The translations under genes and the position numbers were made by a program. Below the pieces are notes generated by a model. It saw nothing but the letters and a program-made list of their open reading frames with translations, was not told the DNA's origin and did not search any database. 64,000 nt of DNA, from NCBI RefSeq assembly GCF_000430645.1, contig NZ_AUMK01000003.1:682001-746000 (forward strand). The letters are read 5' to 3'. Below are positions 1 through 9,841 of the stretch, in pieces. The stretch comes from Aquimarina latercula DSM 2041 (GTDB taxonomy: Bacteria; Bacteroidota; Bacteroidia; Flavobacteriales; Flavobacteriaceae). The number at the start of each line of letters is the position of its first letter. Position 1 is the stretch's first letter.

Positions 1-552
1 CGCAATGCACCTATTCTACCATTGGCGAGTAATGATACCAAAGGGAATGTGATTTATATTGGAGGGTTTACAAAAATTATTGCTCCTGCTTTACGAATTG
101 GTTATTTTATTGCTGCTAAAGATGTTATAGATGAGGCAGCAAGATTAAGGCGTATTATCGATAGACAAGGCGACACTTTATTAGAACAAACATTAGCAAG
201 AATGATCATCAATGGAGATGTCCAAAGACATAGTAATAAAGTTCGAAAGATTTATAAAGAACGAAGAGACCTATTCTGCAGTTTATTAAGAGAGAAGCTT
301 GTTGATTTTTTTGATTTTGAAACTCCAAATGGAGGAATGGCAGTTTGGGTTCGATTAAAACAACCTTATAATTGGGATGTAGTAATGGCAGAAACTTTAA
401 AATTAAATGTAGCTTTTAATCCAGAATGGAGGCGTTATGACAACAACAACCTAGGACATAATGGAATACGAATAGGGTTTGCAGCTTTAAACAAAGAAGA
501 AATTATTACTGTTATAAATACATTAGAAACCGTTATGAAATCTATTCGATAA
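1..552 (+). CDS. MocR/PdxR-type regulator, C-terminal aminotransferase-like domain (5' partial)
   Basis: Reading frame 1 is open from the first base, so only the last 183 codons are present. The segment resembles the fold-type I PLP aminotransferase half of GntR/MocR regulators. The GGFTKIIAPALRIGY stretch matches the family's PLP-lysine region (usually xGTFSKxLxPGLRxGY), which puts the Schiff-base lysine in FTK. The usual C-terminal features follow: a GGMAVWVRL small-domain strand and a NGIRIGFAAL segment. In the family, an N-terminal winged helix binds DNA and this domain senses a PLP-linked amine or vitamin; here the helix would lie before the window. The last 11 bases overlap, tail to tail, the pentapeptide-repeat gene on the other strand. 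A plain class I aminotransferase remains possible because the N-terminus is missing. Confidence 0.8.
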   Translation, partial: RNAPILPLASNDTKGNVIYIGGFTKIIAPALRIGYFIAAKDVIDEAARLRRIIDRQGDTLLEQTLARMIINGDVQRHSNKVRKIYKERRDLFCSLLREKLVDFFDFETPNGGMAVWVRLKQPYNWDVVMAETLKLNVAFNPEWRRYDNNNLGHNGIRIGFAALNKEEIITVINTLETVMKSIR

Positions 553-1114
553 TTAGATCAAACTTCTTTAACAACCCTTTCATATTATCTTTAGAAAACG
601 TAGCTTTCTTTAACTTATTCTTTGTAGGATCTATATCAAAATTAATTGCTGTTCTAAAATCCACTTTTTCTGCATTTGTTTGATCAAAAATAGCAGTAGA
701 TAAATCACAATCATTAAAGACAGAACCAGTAATTGTAGCTTCTGTAAAATCAACACCTATCAGTTTAGATTTAGTAAATAGGATACTCTTTAGTTCAAAA
801 CCATAAAAAGAAGCATAATCTAACACACAAGCTTTAAACTCTACCGAAAACATAAATGCATTACAACTACTGAAATTTGCTCCTAAAAGTTTACAATTTT
901 CAAAAACACACGCATCTCTAAAAGAAGCCTGTTTCATCATAACTTTGGTAAAATTACAATCTATAAATGTACACTCTAAAAATAGTACAACGGATAAATT
1001 TGCCTCTGTAAAATCGCAATTAACAAATGAACAATTATCATATTCTGCGCCTGGTATTTTTTGATTAGAAAAATCGTGATTAGTAAATGTTTGATCTAGT
1101 ATTATGTTATTCAT
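542..1114 (-). CDS. Pentapeptide-repeat protein
   Basis: This 190-residue protein is made almost wholly of pentapeptide repeats of the A(D/N)LxX type, with a hydrophobic or aromatic residue every fifth position (CSFVNCDFTEANL, GANFSSCNAF, VDFTEATITGSVF). Such sequences fold into a right-handed quadrilateral beta-helix. The tail, with an IDP then a KKATFS motif and a hydrophobic LLKKFDLII end, resembles the C-terminal dimerisation region of Qnr/McbG-like proteins that mimic DNA and protect gyrase. That functional reading is inference, since most chromosomal pentapeptide proteins have no known role. There is no signal peptide, so it is probably cytosolic. It follows the VOC gene by 76 bp and may be read from its own promoter. 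Confidence 0.85.
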   Translation of the reverse strand: MNNIILDQTFTNHDFSNQKIPGAEYDNCSFVNCDFTEANLSVVLFLECTFIDCNFTKVMMKQASFRDACVFENCKLLGANFSSCNAFMFSVEFKACVLDYASFYGFELKSILFTKSKLIGVDFTEATITGSVFNDCDLSTAIFDQTNAEKVDFRTAINFDIDPTKNKLKKATFSKDNMKGLLKKFDLIIE

Positions 1115-1190
1115 ATATGTGATTGTTAGAAGCTATTTTAATCAATAATTCTAAGTACAATTTATATAACAAATTTGTCTAGTATCGTTA

Positions 1191-1571
1191 CTAACTATTT
1201 ATTTTCCAGGGAGGGTTTTTCCTATTATCACCAGCAAAATATAAAATAATATTATTCCCATCGGGATCTTTAAGTCTTGCTTCTCTCCATAACCAACTTT
1301 GATCTGTTGGTAATAGATCGAACTCTATTCCTATAGATCTTAGCGTATCCACCTCTTTATCTAGTTGTTCCGTTTCAAAATAAACGTAAACACCTTCTCC
1401 CTCTGGCAATTTTTCAACTTCATGAATAGAAAAAGTAGCTTCTCCTTCTTTACACTCGAATCTAGCATAATGTGGTAATGCTTTTACAATTAGCACTAAA
1501 CCTAATTTCTCATAAAAAGAAATAGATTTTTCCACATTTTTAGATGGAACAGTAACTTGATTCAGATTCAT
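1191..1571 (-). CDS. VOC-family (glyoxalase/bleomycin-resistance fold) protein
   Basis: At 126 residues the protein is one vicinal-oxygen-chelate domain: an N-terminal beta strand (NQVTVPSKNVEKSISFYEKLGL) and the closing motif RLKDPDGNNIILYF, which is the hallmark end of the second beta-alpha-beta module. These domains usually dimerise to form metal sites used in isomerisation, dioxygenation or drug binding. Not every expected metal ligand is obvious here, so no substrate can be named. It starts 5 bp after the proline dehydrogenase stop codon, so the two are very likely co-transcribed. A role in detoxifying aldehyde by-products of proline breakdown would fit but is only a guess. Confidence 0.85.
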   Translation of the reverse strand: MNLNQVTVPSKNVEKSISFYEKLGLVLIVKALPHYARFECKEGEATFSIHEVEKLPEGEGVYVYFETEQLDKEVDTLRSIGIEFDLLPTDQSWLWREARLKDPDGNNIILYFAGDNRKNPPWKINS

Positions 1572-1576
1572 AGTTA

Positions 1577-2752
1577 TTATAACTTTCTTCTTTTTCTTTC
1601 CTTAGATAACAAATCTAACTCTCTAGTTGTTTGACCAGCAACCGAAGTATTTTCTTCTGCTCTTCTTATAAGATAAGGCATAACATCCTTTACAGGACCG
1701 AACGGTAAATATTTAGCAACATTATACCCTTCTGAAGCCAAATTAAAACTAATATGATCACTCATACCATACAACTGTCCTAACCAAACTCTAGGATCAT
1801 TTTTTACTATTTTTTGTTTTCTCATCAATTCAATAGCCTGATAACAACTTATTTCATTGTGAGTACCTATGAACACAGAAATATCATTTAAGTTTTCCAA
1901 TATATATTCTAAAGTAGTATTAAAATTAAGGTCTGTAGCCTCTTTACTTTCGCATATTGGAGTTGGGTATCCTTTTTCTGAAGCGCGATCATTTTCTTTT
2001 TCCATATAAGCTCCACGAACAATCTTCATTCCGATCTTAAATCCGTATACATTCGCCTCTTCATGCAACCTTTTTAAATAAGCCAATCGATCATGTCTAT
2101 ACAACTGCAATGTATTATATACTATCGCCTTTTCTTTATTGTATTTACGCATCATTTTGGCCACTAATTCATCCGCAGCATCTTGCATCCAACTTTCTTC
2201 TCCATCAATTAACAACGGAACATCACATTCATATGCTTTTTTGCATACCTGATCAAAACGTTCTTCTATCCTTTTCCATTCTTGTTCTTCTTCTTTAGTT
2301 AATGGAGTACCTTCTGTTTTCTTTTGCCATACTAGAAATCTACCAAAACCAGTAGGTTTAAACACCGCAAAAGGAATTGCTTCTTTTTGATCTACAAAAT
2401 CAAGAATTTTTAATATCTTCTTAAGCACATGATCAAACTGCTCTTCTTCTTCTTTACCTTCAACAGAATAATCTAACACGGAAGAAACTCTTCCTTTGGC
2501 ATACATTTTTTCAACAACTGGCAAACAATCTTCTTCATCCACTCCACCACAAAAATGATCAAAAACCGTTGCTCTAATTAATCCTTTAACGGGTAAATGG
2601 GCTTTCAACGCAAAATTGGTTACCGCAGTACCAATACGAACAAGAGGTTCATTAGCAATCATTTTAAAAAGAAAATATGCTCTTTCCAGTTCCGAATCAC
2701 TTTTTAAAGCAAAAGCAGTTTCGGTATTATCAAACAAAGTATGTTCCTTCAT
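1577..2752 (-). CDS. Proline dehydrogenase
   Basis: This 391-residue stand-alone PRODH oxidises L-proline to pyrroline-5-carboxylate using FAD and passes electrons to the quinone pool. It shows the family's TIM-barrel landmarks: a KIVRGAYMEKE strand, a VFIGTHNE segment, LGQLYGMSDHISF, and the C-terminal FAD/substrate motif YLIRRAEENTS where two arginines bind the proline carboxylate. It lacks the P5C dehydrogenase half found in PutA fusions, as is usual in Flavobacteriia; that partner is not in the window. The gene is divergent from aroB, with a minus-strand TATATTTG box about 95 bp upstream of the start. The downstream VOC gene is 5 bp away. The symbol is left blank because putA and prodh are used inconsistently. 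Confidence 0.95.
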   Translation of the reverse strand: MKEHTLFDNTETAFALKSDSELERAYFLFKMIANEPLVRIGTAVTNFALKAHLPVKGLIRATVFDHFCGGVDEEDCLPVVEKMYAKGRVSSVLDYSVEGKEEEEQFDHVLKKILKILDFVDQKEAIPFAVFKPTGFGRFLVWQKKTEGTPLTKEEEQEWKRIEERFDQVCKKAYECDVPLLIDGEESWMQDAADELVAKMMRKYNKEKAIVYNTLQLYRHDRLAYLKRLHEEANVYGFKIGMKIVRGAYMEKENDRASEKGYPTPICESKEATDLNFNTTLEYILENLNDISVFIGTHNEISCYQAIELMRKQKIVKNDPRVWLGQLYGMSDHISFNLASEGYNVAKYLPFGPVKDVMPYLIRRAEENTSVAGQTTRELDLLSKERKRRKL

Positions 2753-2847
2753 TAAGTCTAAATTTTAAATATTCTTAACAATCAACCTAAATTCATTAAA
2801 ATAACCATAGTATTATTAACTACTAGCTATTTGTTTTAAGATATCTG

Positions 2848-2882
2848 CAAATATAGAACTTGGAAGTTTATTTTATTACAAA
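2848..2882 (-). promoter_or_regulatory. Predicted promoter of the proline dehydrogenase gene
   Basis: On the minus strand a TATATTTG box (2855 down to 2848) matches the Bacteroidota -7 consensus TAnnTTTG. A TTTG at 2882-2879 lies 23 bp upstream, at the long end of the usual spacing for the -33 element. It would give a 5' leader of about 90 nt. Confidence 0.5.
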
Positions 2883-2918
2883 TTCTACTTAATTTCACAG
2901 CCTGTTAAAACACCTTTT

Positions 2919-3989
2919 ATGAAGCCCATAGTTTCTAAAGATTCTATCGTATATTTTAACGATGAATGCTACACTGCTCTTAATGCTTATTTAGAAAAAG
3001 CAAACCATTCTAAAATTTTCATTCTTGTTGATAGTAATACCTATCAAAACTGTTATGCTCATTTTATGAGTAAGATTGAAAAAGAATATGAAGTAGAAGT
3101 TTTAGAAATTGAACCAGGAGAAATCAACAAAAACATCGATACATGTACTAGCATATGGAATGTACTTGCAGAATATGGAGCTGACAGAAAAAGTTTATTA
3201 ATTAATTTAGGTGGTGGTGTAGTTACCGATCTTGGAGGATTTATCGCTTGCACCTATAAACGAGGTATTAGCTATATTAATGTACCTACTTCTTTATTAG
3301 CCATGGTGGACGCCTCTGTTGGAGGAAAAACAGGTGTGGATCTTGGGAATCTTAAAAATATGGTGGGAGTCATTAGCGAATCCGAAATGGTTCTTGTGGA
3401 TACTGAATTTTTAGGAACTCTGCCTGTTAATCAAATGTGTAGCGGTTTTGCAGAAATGCTAAAACACGGATTAATACAAGACAGAGCATATTGGGATAAA
3501 ATGAGCGACCTCTCTAAGTTAACCACAGATGATTTAGATCAATTAATCTACGACTCTGTAATTATCAAAAATAAGATTGTTTTTGAAGACCCTACTGAAC
3601 AGAATATCAGAAAATATTTGAATTTTGGTCATACACTTGGTCATGCGATCGAATCTTTTTATTTAACACATCCAGAAAAACCTGAATTATTACATGGAGA
3701 AGCGATCGCCATTGGTATGATTTTGGAAGGTTTTATATCCGCAGCACTGCTATCTGTTACAGAATTAGAACTTATACAAATTACTCAAGTGATCCTAGCT
3801 ACATTCCCCAAAGTTGATATTGACCCCAAAGATTATCCAACTATTATGGAACTACTGGTTCATGACAAAAAGAATGAAAAAGGGAATATTTATTTTGTTT
3901 TATTAAATACAATTGGTGACGCAAAATATAACTGTATTGTTTCTGATGATTTAATAATTGATGCTTTTGAATACTATGCTTCATTATAA
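2919..3989 (+). CDS. aroB: 3-dehydroquinate synthase
   Basis: AroB converts DAHP to 3-dehydroquinate, the second step of the shikimate pathway, using NAD+ and a divalent metal. The 356-residue length is normal. Visible motifs are the nucleotide-binding LGGGVVTDLGGF, the substrate loop PTSLLAMVDASVGGKTGVD, the GFAEMLKHGLI metal-ligand Glu/Lys region, FGHTLGHAIE with zinc-ligand histidine, and LLHGEAIAIGM with another. The pathway feeds chorismate to the menaquinone genes at 22.6-25.5 kb as well as to aromatic amino acids. It is divergent from proline dehydrogenase and followed 47 bp later by a membrane-anchored unknown on the same strand. Confidence 0.97.
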   Translation: MKPIVSKDSIVYFNDECYTALNAYLEKANHSKIFILVDSNTYQNCYAHFMSKIEKEYEVEVLEIEPGEINKNIDTCTSIWNVLAEYGADRKSLLINLGGGVVTDLGGFIACTYKRGISYINVPTSLLAMVDASVGGKTGVDLGNLKNMVGVISESEMVLVDTEFLGTLPVNQMCSGFAEMLKHGLIQDRAYWDKMSDLSKLTTDDLDQLIYDSVIIKNKIVFEDPTEQNIRKYLNFGHTLGHAIESFYLTHPEKPELLHGEAIAIGMILEGFISAALLSVTELELIQITQVILATFPKVDIDPKDYPTIMELLVHDKKNEKGNIYFVLLNTIGDAKYNCIVSDDLIIDAFEYYASL

Positions 3990-4036
3990 TTTCGGTTTGA
4001 TTTAATATCTTTAAAACTGAATAAAATCTTACTATC

Positions 4037-4753
4037 TTGAAAAAACGTCTTTTTAAACTTTTAAAAATATTTTTCACCAGTTTATTGGTAATTGTAATAT
4101 TTCTAATTGCTATTCTATATTTCTCTTTACATCAAAAAATGCCCAATGGTATCGCAGGAGAAGAAGCTGATAACTTTGCTTTACAAATGCAGAAAGCAGT
4201 AAACCACGATAAATTCATTAATACGGACTATATTCAGTGGTCTTTTAGAGACAAAAATCATTATATCTGGAATAAAAAATCTGGAAAGGTCGAAGTAAAA
4301 TGGGATACTTATCGAGCAAACCTTGATCTACAAAATTCTGAAAATAGTTCTATTACTGAAAATGGAAACTTGATTGATTCTCCAAAGAAAGATGAGTTAT
4401 TAAACAAAGCACTAGCTTATTTTAATAATGATTCTTTTTGGGTGGTAGCACCTCACAAACTTTTTGATAATGGAGTGACTCGAAAATTAGTTGATTTAGA
4501 AAATGGCAGTAAAGGCTTATTAGTTACTTATGATTCGGGCGGCACTACACCTGGAGATTCGTATCTATGGAAAGTAGATGCAAACTATGTACCAACTACC
4601 TATCAAATGTGGGTTTCATTAATTCCTATTGGAGGTATCGAAGCTAGTTGGGAGAACTGGAAAACAACGGAAAGCGGAGCCTATTTAGCACAATATCACA
4701 AGGCATTAGGTGTTGGGATTCCAATAAGTAATTTAAGAGCTTGGAATGAGTAA
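4037..4753 (+). CDS. Membrane-anchored conserved hypothetical protein
   Basis: I do not recognise a named family. The 238-residue product begins with a lysine-rich stretch and one transmembrane helix (about residues 13-31), then an extracytoplasmic domain rich in tryptophan (QWSFRDKNHYIW, GIEASWENWKT). The layout resembles small periplasmic proteins of flavobacteria that bind or sense a ligand. The start is TTG. No ATG lies at the right place, and the KKRLFKLLK sequence before the helix is a natural N-terminus. It follows aroB by 47 bp and converges on the transporter gene downstream. No function can be assigned. Confidence 0.75.
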   Translation: MKKRLFKLLKIFFTSLLVIVIFLIAILYFSLHQKMPNGIAGEEADNFALQMQKAVNHDKFINTDYIQWSFRDKNHYIWNKKSGKVEVKWDTYRANLDLQNSENSSITENGNLIDSPKKDELLNKALAYFNNDSFWVVAPHKLFDNGVTRKLVDLENGSKGLLVTYDSGGTTPGDSYLWKVDANYVPTTYQMWVSLIPIGGIEASWENWKTTESGAYLAQYHKALGVGIPISNLRAWNE

Positions 4754-4798
4754 ACAAGTATTATTCAGTACTCTTTACTTTGTACTTGATTCCATATC

Positions 4799-6241
4799 TC
4801 AAAACAATAGAGACACGTAAAATTTAAACAATAAGACTAATAATATTACTGATATGATATTTAGAATTAGTCCCGCTTTTACCATTTCAGATACTTTTAC
4901 AAAACCACTAGCAAATACAATAGCATTTGGTGGTGTTGCCATAGGTAACATAAATGCACAACTTGCTGCCATTGTTACAGGAATTAATAAATGAAGCATT
5001 GGTATATCTAACCCTAAAGCAATTCCAGCTACTACAGGAACAAAAATCGCTACCAAAGCTACATTACTCATTAATTCTGTCATAAAGAGCATAAAAACGA
5101 TCAGTAATAGTGTAACAACCAATAAGCTCAATCCTTTATTGGCTGCAATCATATTCGCTACTAGCTCTATCAAACCCGCATGAGATAGACCACTTGCTAA
5201 TGCTAATCCTCCACCAAATAAAATTAGAATCCCCCAAGGAAGTTTTTGTGTATCTTTCCAAATCAAAGTAAATTCTCCTTTACTCAATCGAAACGGTATT
5301 ACAAATAGTGCAAATGCCCCCATCATACTAATACCAGTATCAGATAACCTTAGATCAGGAAAAAAGCCATTAATCGTAGTCCTGGAAATCCATAAAAAAA
5401 TGACTGCAGAGAAAATAGTAAGCACTCTGCGTTCCGTACGCTTTATTTTACCTAGCTTCTTTAGTTCTTGGTTGATAACATCTTTGGATGCTGTAAAACC
5501 TGTAATCTTATTAGGATAAATCCATTTCACAATGACAAAATAGATAATACCAATCATCAATACAGAAAAAGGAAGTGCCAGTAACATCCAGTTAAGAAAT
5601 GAGATCTCTATCTGATATTCATTTTCTAAAAAACCTACTAATACAGAATTTGGAGGTGTACCGATAATAGTCGCTACTCCACCAACATTGGCAGAAAAAG
5701 CAATCCCTAACATAATGCTCAGTGCAAAGTTTCTGTCATTTTTAGTAAAACCATCTTCATCATCTACCAAAAGCTGTATCACGGATAAAGCAATTGGAAG
5801 CATCACCACTGTACAAGCCGTATTACTAATCCACATACTCATAAAAGCTGTAGCAATCATAAATCCAAGAATCACACGATCAGGACTGGCTCCTGTTATT
5901 TTTATAATAGACAGTGCTATTCGCTTATGGAGATTTACTTTTTCTAAAGCCAACGCCATCACAAAACCACCAAAAAACAAAAATACTATTGGGCTACCAT
6001 AACTTTGTGAAACTGTTTTAAGGTCCAAAACTCCCACTAATGGAAATAATATTAAAGGAATCAAAGCTGTAACCGATATAGAAACTGCCTCCGTTATCCA
6101 CCAAACAATCATCCAAACCGCTACCGAAATTACTTTGTCGGCAATTTCTGAAACGATAACAATAGGAAGATTGATCAATAGCAAAAATAATATCGGCCCA
6201 GCTATTAATCCAATCTTTTTGATGAGTGGATATGGTGTCAT
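4799..6241 (-). CDS. DASS/SLC13-family anion:sodium symporter
   Basis: This 480-residue polytopic membrane protein belongs to the divalent anion:Na+ symporter family (SLC13, NadC/CitT type), which imports dicarboxylates, citrate or sulfate. The first substrate/sodium loop reads SNTACTVVMLPIA, matching the SNT signature, and GTPPNSVLV and ATPPNAIVFASG occupy the paired hairpin positions. In the second half the SNT motif is SNV (TELMSNVALVAIF), so a threonine implicated in substrate binding in VcINDY is replaced by valine. About 11-13 hydrophobic helices can be counted. It ends exactly where the neighbouring unknown begins, with the ATG directly after that gene's stop, so the two are almost certainly co-translated. 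Substrate is unknown. Confidence 0.9.
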   Translation of the reverse strand: MTPYPLIKKIGLIAGPILFLLLINLPIVIVSEIADKVISVAVWMIVWWITEAVSISVTALIPLILFPLVGVLDLKTVSQSYGSPIVFLFFGGFVMALALEKVNLHKRIALSIIKITGASPDRVILGFMIATAFMSMWISNTACTVVMLPIALSVIQLLVDDEDGFTKNDRNFALSIMLGIAFSANVGGVATIIGTPPNSVLVGFLENEYQIEISFLNWMLLALPFSVLMIGIIYFVIVKWIYPNKITGFTASKDVINQELKKLGKIKRTERRVLTIFSAVIFLWISRTTINGFFPDLRLSDTGISMMGAFALFVIPFRLSKGEFTLIWKDTQKLPWGILILFGGGLALASGLSHAGLIELVANMIAANKGLSLLVVTLLLIVFMLFMTELMSNVALVAIFVPVVAGIALGLDIPMLHLLIPVTMAASCAFMLPMATPPNAIVFASGFVKVSEMVKAGLILNIISVILLVLLFKFYVSLLF

Positions 6242-6766
6242 TTATTTTTTGCTACTTCCAGTGAATTGTTGAGATTTATTACTAAATAACACATTAAAAG
6301 TTGTTAAACTTCCATACATACGTGTTATATATTGCTGTAGATCTACCTTATCTTGATCATCAATTACCTTAGAACTATTGATCTTTTGTTCCATGACACG
6401 GATACGATCTCGTACCATCACTATTTTATGAAAGAAGGTATCAATTGGAATTTCTTTAGAAGCTAAATTAGAATCACCTGGTTCCAAAATTAATTTTCCG
6501 CCTTTCCATTTATCAGCGATTGGAACTATTTCTGAGATATCGCTATAACGTTTTAACAACTCTCTAAATGTTTTTTCTACTTCATAGAAACTAATAGTAT
6601 CAACTTCATCCTCTACTCCATCGATTATTTCAAAATCTTCATCAACATCAATAGTTTCTAATCCATTTTCTATAAAAGTTACCCAATACATTTTTGCAGT
6701 AACATTAGTAACTACACCCAATCCATAGGTTGGATGCTTTATTCTAGAGCCAATTCCTAATATCAT
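6242..6766 (-). CDS. Conserved hypothetical protein with Tudor/KOW-like N-terminus
   Basis: This 174-residue soluble protein starts MILGIGSRIKHPTYGLGVV, a small beta-barrel style opening (GxxVxHxxxGxGxV) like that seen in CarD/Tudor-like and other SH3-type domains, followed by ENGLETIDVDEDFEII. The rest is helical, with a charged region that could mediate protein contacts. No named family is certain. It lies directly upstream of the DASS transporter with no gap, suggesting a shared transcript. It is not secreted. A nucleic-acid or RNA-polymerase interaction is only suggested by the barrel-like opening. Confidence 0.75.
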   Translation of the reverse strand: MILGIGSRIKHPTYGLGVVTNVTAKMYWVTFIENGLETIDVDEDFEIIDGVEDEVDTISFYEVEKTFRELLKRYSDISEIVPIADKWKGGKLILEPGDSNLASKEIPIDTFFHKIVMVRDRIRVMEQKINSSKVIDDQDKVDLQQYITRMYGSLTTFNVLFSNKSQQFTGSSKK

Positions 6767-6891
6767 TAATCTATGTTTTTAAGCTAAAATAAAAAAGTAT
6801 GACGGTTTTATACACTGATTTATAAAAAATTATAACAGCTATTTAACAATTGTAAAAGCCAGCCTCATTTTACTAACACATTACAAATAAC

Positions 6892-6899
6892 TACATTTG
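6892..6899 (+). promoter_or_regulatory. Predicted -7 box of uvrA
   Basis: TACATTTG fits TAnnTTTG and lies 20 bp before the uvrA ATG. The matching -33 element is weak, with only a TTTTAC stretch near 6868. Confidence 0.45.
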
Positions 6900-6918
6900 C
6901 AATCTTGGTTAAAAATTT

Positions 6919-9750
6919 ATGGCAGTTTCAGAGGAAAATATTGAAGTTTTAGGTGCAAGAGTTCATAATCTAAAAAATATTGATGTAACCATACCCCGTG
7001 AAAAACTTGTTGTTATAACAGGGTTATCCGGATCAGGTAAGTCATCATTGGCTTTTGATACAATATATGCTGAAGGACAACGCAGGTATATTGAAACTTT
7101 TTCTGCATATGCCAGACAATTTTTAGGGAGTTTAGAACGACCTGATGTGGATAAAATTGATGGCCTCTCTCCTGTTATTGCTATTGAACAAAAAACCACT
7201 AGTAAGAGTCCGAGAAGTACAGTAGGAACAATTACAGAAATTTATGATTTCCTAAGACTATTGTTTGCACGTGGAAGTGATGCCTATAGCTATAATACCG
7301 GCGAGAAAATGGTAAGCTATAGTGATGAGCAAATCAAAGATCTTATTCTTAAGGACTTTAATGGAAAGAGAATAAACATTCTCGCTCCTATTATACGATC
7401 TCGAAAAGGACATTACCGAGAACTTTTTGAGCAAATAGCCAAACAAGGTTTTGTTAAGGTTAGAACAGATGGTGAGATAAAAGATATCACCAAAGGCATG
7501 AAATTAGATCGATACAAAAATCACGATATTGAAATTGTTATTGATCGTCTTGCAGTTAGTGATGATAAAGACAACTCTAAACGATTGATGGAAACCATTA
7601 ATACTGCTATGTATCATGGTGATGATGTCTTAATGGTAATTGAACAAGAATCCCAAGAGGCACGTTTCTTTAGCAGAAATTTAATGTGTCCTTCTAGTGG
7701 AATCTCCTATCCTAATCCTGAACCAAATAACTTTTCATTTAACTCTCCAAAAGGAGCATGTCCTAAATGTAACGGTATTGGAAATCTGTACGAGGTAAAC
7801 GTAAAAAAAATTATCCCTGATGATTCTAAATCAATTAAAAATGGAGGTTTAGTTCCACAAGGACCTCAGAAAAATAACTGGATATTTAAACAACTAGAAT
7901 TAATTGCACAGCGTTTTGACTTCAAATTAAGTGACCCGATAAAAAATATTCCAGCAGAGGCCATGGAAATTATTCTTTATGGAGGAAAAGAAAAATTCAC
8001 TGTAGATAGTAAAACACTTGGTGTTAAAAGAGAATACAAGATTGATTTTGAAGGAATTGCTACATTTATAGACAATACTTACACTAATAATGATTCGACC
8101 TCTTTACGCAGATGGGCAAAAGATTTTATGGATAATATCCAATGTCCAGAATGTAATGGTTCTAGATTAAGAAAAGAATCTTTATACTTTAAGGTTGGTG
8201 AGAAAAATATTGCTGATTTGGCTAATATGGATATAAGTGAATTGGCTGATTGGTTTAAAAAATTACCAGAACGACTAAGTGAGAAGCAGAAACAAATTTC
8301 TGGCGAAATTTTAAAAGAAATCAATGCTAGAATACAATTTTTAATTGATGTCGGATTAACCTATCTATCCTTAAATAGAAGTAGTAAATCACTTTCTGGT
8401 GGAGAAGCACAACGCATTAGGTTAGCAACACAAATAGGGTCTCAATTAGTTGGAGTGTTATACATTTTAGATGAACCAAGTATTGGACTGCATCAGCGCG
8501 ACAATGAGAAATTAATTAACTCCTTGGTTCAACTACGAGATATTGGTAATTCGGTTATTGTTGTAGAACATGATAAAGATATGATTGAGCGTGCCGATCA
8601 TGTAATTGATATTGGACCTAGAGCAGGAAAACACGGAGGAGAAATTATTAGTGAAGGTACTCCAGAAAATCTCCTAAATCACAAAACTCTTACCGCTGAT
8701 TATTTAAGTGGTAAAAAAGAAATTAAAGTTCCTGAAAAAAGAAGAAAAGGAAACGGTAAGAAAATTTCTTTAACTGGAGCAACTGGTAATAATCTAAAAA
8801 ATGTCTCTATAGATATTCCTTTAGGAAAGATGGTTGCTGTCACAGGAGTTTCTGGCAGTGGTAAGTCTACACTTATCAATGAAACGTTATACCCTATTCT
8901 TAATGCATATTATTTTAATGGGGTTAAGAAACCAATGCCTTATAAAAAGATAAAAGGATTAGAAAATGCAGATAAAGTAATTGATATCAATCAATCTCCA
9001 ATTGGTCGAACACCAAGATCTAATCCCGCTACGTATACTGGAGTGTTTTCGGAGATTAGAAATTTATTCTCTAAAACACCTGAAGCAATGATACGAGGAT
9101 ATAAACCTGGGCGTTTTAGCTTTAATGTAGCTGGAGGTCGATGCGAAACTTGTAAAGGTGGAGGTTTACGAGTTATAGAAATGAATTTCTTACCAGATGT
9201 ATATGTCGAATGTGAAACCTGTCAAGGTAAAAGATTTAATAGAGAAACGCTTGAAATACGATATAAGGGAAAATCCATCTCAGATGTGTTGGAAATGACA
9301 ATCAATGAAGCTTGTGAGTTTTTTGAACATATTCCGAAAATTTTCCGAAAGCTTAAAACTATTAGAAGTGTAGGTTTAGGATACATTACTCTTGGGCAGC
9401 AATCTACTACGTTATCTGGTGGAGAAGCACAGCGAATAAAATTAGCCACGGAATTATCGAAAAGAGATACGGGAAATACTTTTTATATATTAGACGAACC
9501 AACAACAGGACTTCATTTTGAAGACATTAGAGTACTAATGGACGTATTAAATGAATTAGTTGACAAAGGAAATACCGTATTAATTATTGAACACAACCTT
9601 GATGTAGTTAAAATGGCTGATTACATTATAGACATAGGATATGAAGGTGGAAAAAATGGTGGCGAGGTAGTCGCAAAAGGTACTCCTGAACAAATTATTA
9701 AAAACAAGAAGAGTTATACTGCAAAGTACTTAGAAAAAGAATTGCAATAA
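6919..9750 (+). CDS. uvrA: Excinuclease ABC subunit A
   Basis: UvrA is the damage-recognition ATPase of nucleotide excision repair; as a dimer it scans DNA and loads UvrB. The 943-residue length is standard. It has two ABC modules: Walker A motifs GLSGSGKSS near the N-terminus and GVSGSGKST in the second half, and signature motifs [12 protein letters not shown] and [12 protein letters not shown]. The zinc modules read [16 protein letters not shown] and CETCKGGG...CETCQGKR. Both Walker B regions end in ILDEP. A LOG-family gene follows 91 bp downstream on the same strand. uvrB and uvrC are not in the window. Confidence 0.99.
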   Translation: MAVSEENIEVLGARVHNLKNIDVTIPREKLVVITGLSGSGKSSLAFDTIYAEGQRRYIETFSAYARQFLGSLERPDVDKIDGLSPVIAIEQKTTSKSPRSTVGTITEIYDFLRLLFARGSDAYSYNTGEKMVSYSDEQIKDLILKDFNGKRINILAPIIRSRKGHYRELFEQIAKQGFVKVRTDGEIKDITKGMKLDRYKNHDIEIVIDRLAVSDDKDNSKRLMETINTAMYHGDDVLMVIEQESQEARFFSRNLMCPSSGISYPNPEPNNFSFNSPKGACPKCNGIGNLYEVNVKKIIPDDSKSIKNGGLVPQGPQKNNWIFKQLELIAQRFDFKLSDPIKNIPAEAMEIILYGGKEKFTVDSKTLGVKREYKIDFEGIATFIDNTYTNNDSTSLRRWAKDFMDNIQCPECNGSRLRKESLYFKVGEKNIADLANMDISELADWFKKLPERLSEKQKQISGEILKEINARIQFLIDVGLTYLSLNRSSKSLSGGEAQRIRLATQIGSQLVGVLYILDEPSIGLHQRDNEKLINSLVQLRDIGNSVIVVEHDKDMIERADHVIDIGPRAGKHGGEIISEGTPENLLNHKTLTADYLSGKKEIKVPEKRRKGNGKKISLTGATGNNLKNVSIDIPLGKMVAVTGVSGSGKSTLINETLYPILNAYYFNGVKKPMPYKKIKGLENADKVIDINQSPIGRTPRSNPATYTGVFSEIRNLFSKTPEAMIRGYKPGRFSFNVAGGRCETCKGGGLRVIEMNFLPDVYVECETCQGKRFNRETLEIRYKGKSISDVLEMTINEACEFFEHIPKIFRKLKTIRSVGLGYITLGQQSTTLSGGEAQRIKLATELSKRDTGNTFYILDEPTTGLHFEDIRVLMDVLNELVDKGNTVLIIEHNLDVVKMADYIIDIGYEGGKNGGEVVAKGTPEQIIKNKKSYTAKYLEKELQ

Positions 9751-9808
9751 ATAATTTCTTAAATTTTGAAAATAAATAAACAAATAACAACAACTTGTTA
9801 AACAAATA

Positions 9809-9823
9809 TCAGTTATTAACTGA
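9809..9823. repeat. 15-nt palindrome before the LOG gene
   Basis: TCAGTTA-T-TAACTGA is a perfect inverted repeat with one central base, 19 bp before the LOG-family ATG. It could be a repressor site or chance in AT-rich DNA. Confidence 0.3.
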
Positions 9824-9841
9824 GATAATAAAATAAATTTT

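Noticed and set aside
542..1114. Quinolone-resistance (Qnr) gene
   Set aside because: Pentapeptide repeats and a Qnr-like tail are seen, but the loops that define Qnr are not clear, so resistance is not claimed.
4754..4798. CAAGTA...TACTTG as terminator between the 4.0-kb gene and the transporter
   Set aside because: Only 6 bp of pairing and a long loop, without a T-run.
5688..6002. Open frames opposite uvrA, the transporter, parC, the M61 peptidase and other genes
   Set aside because: They are antisense shadows with no domain, no promoter and low-complexity composition.
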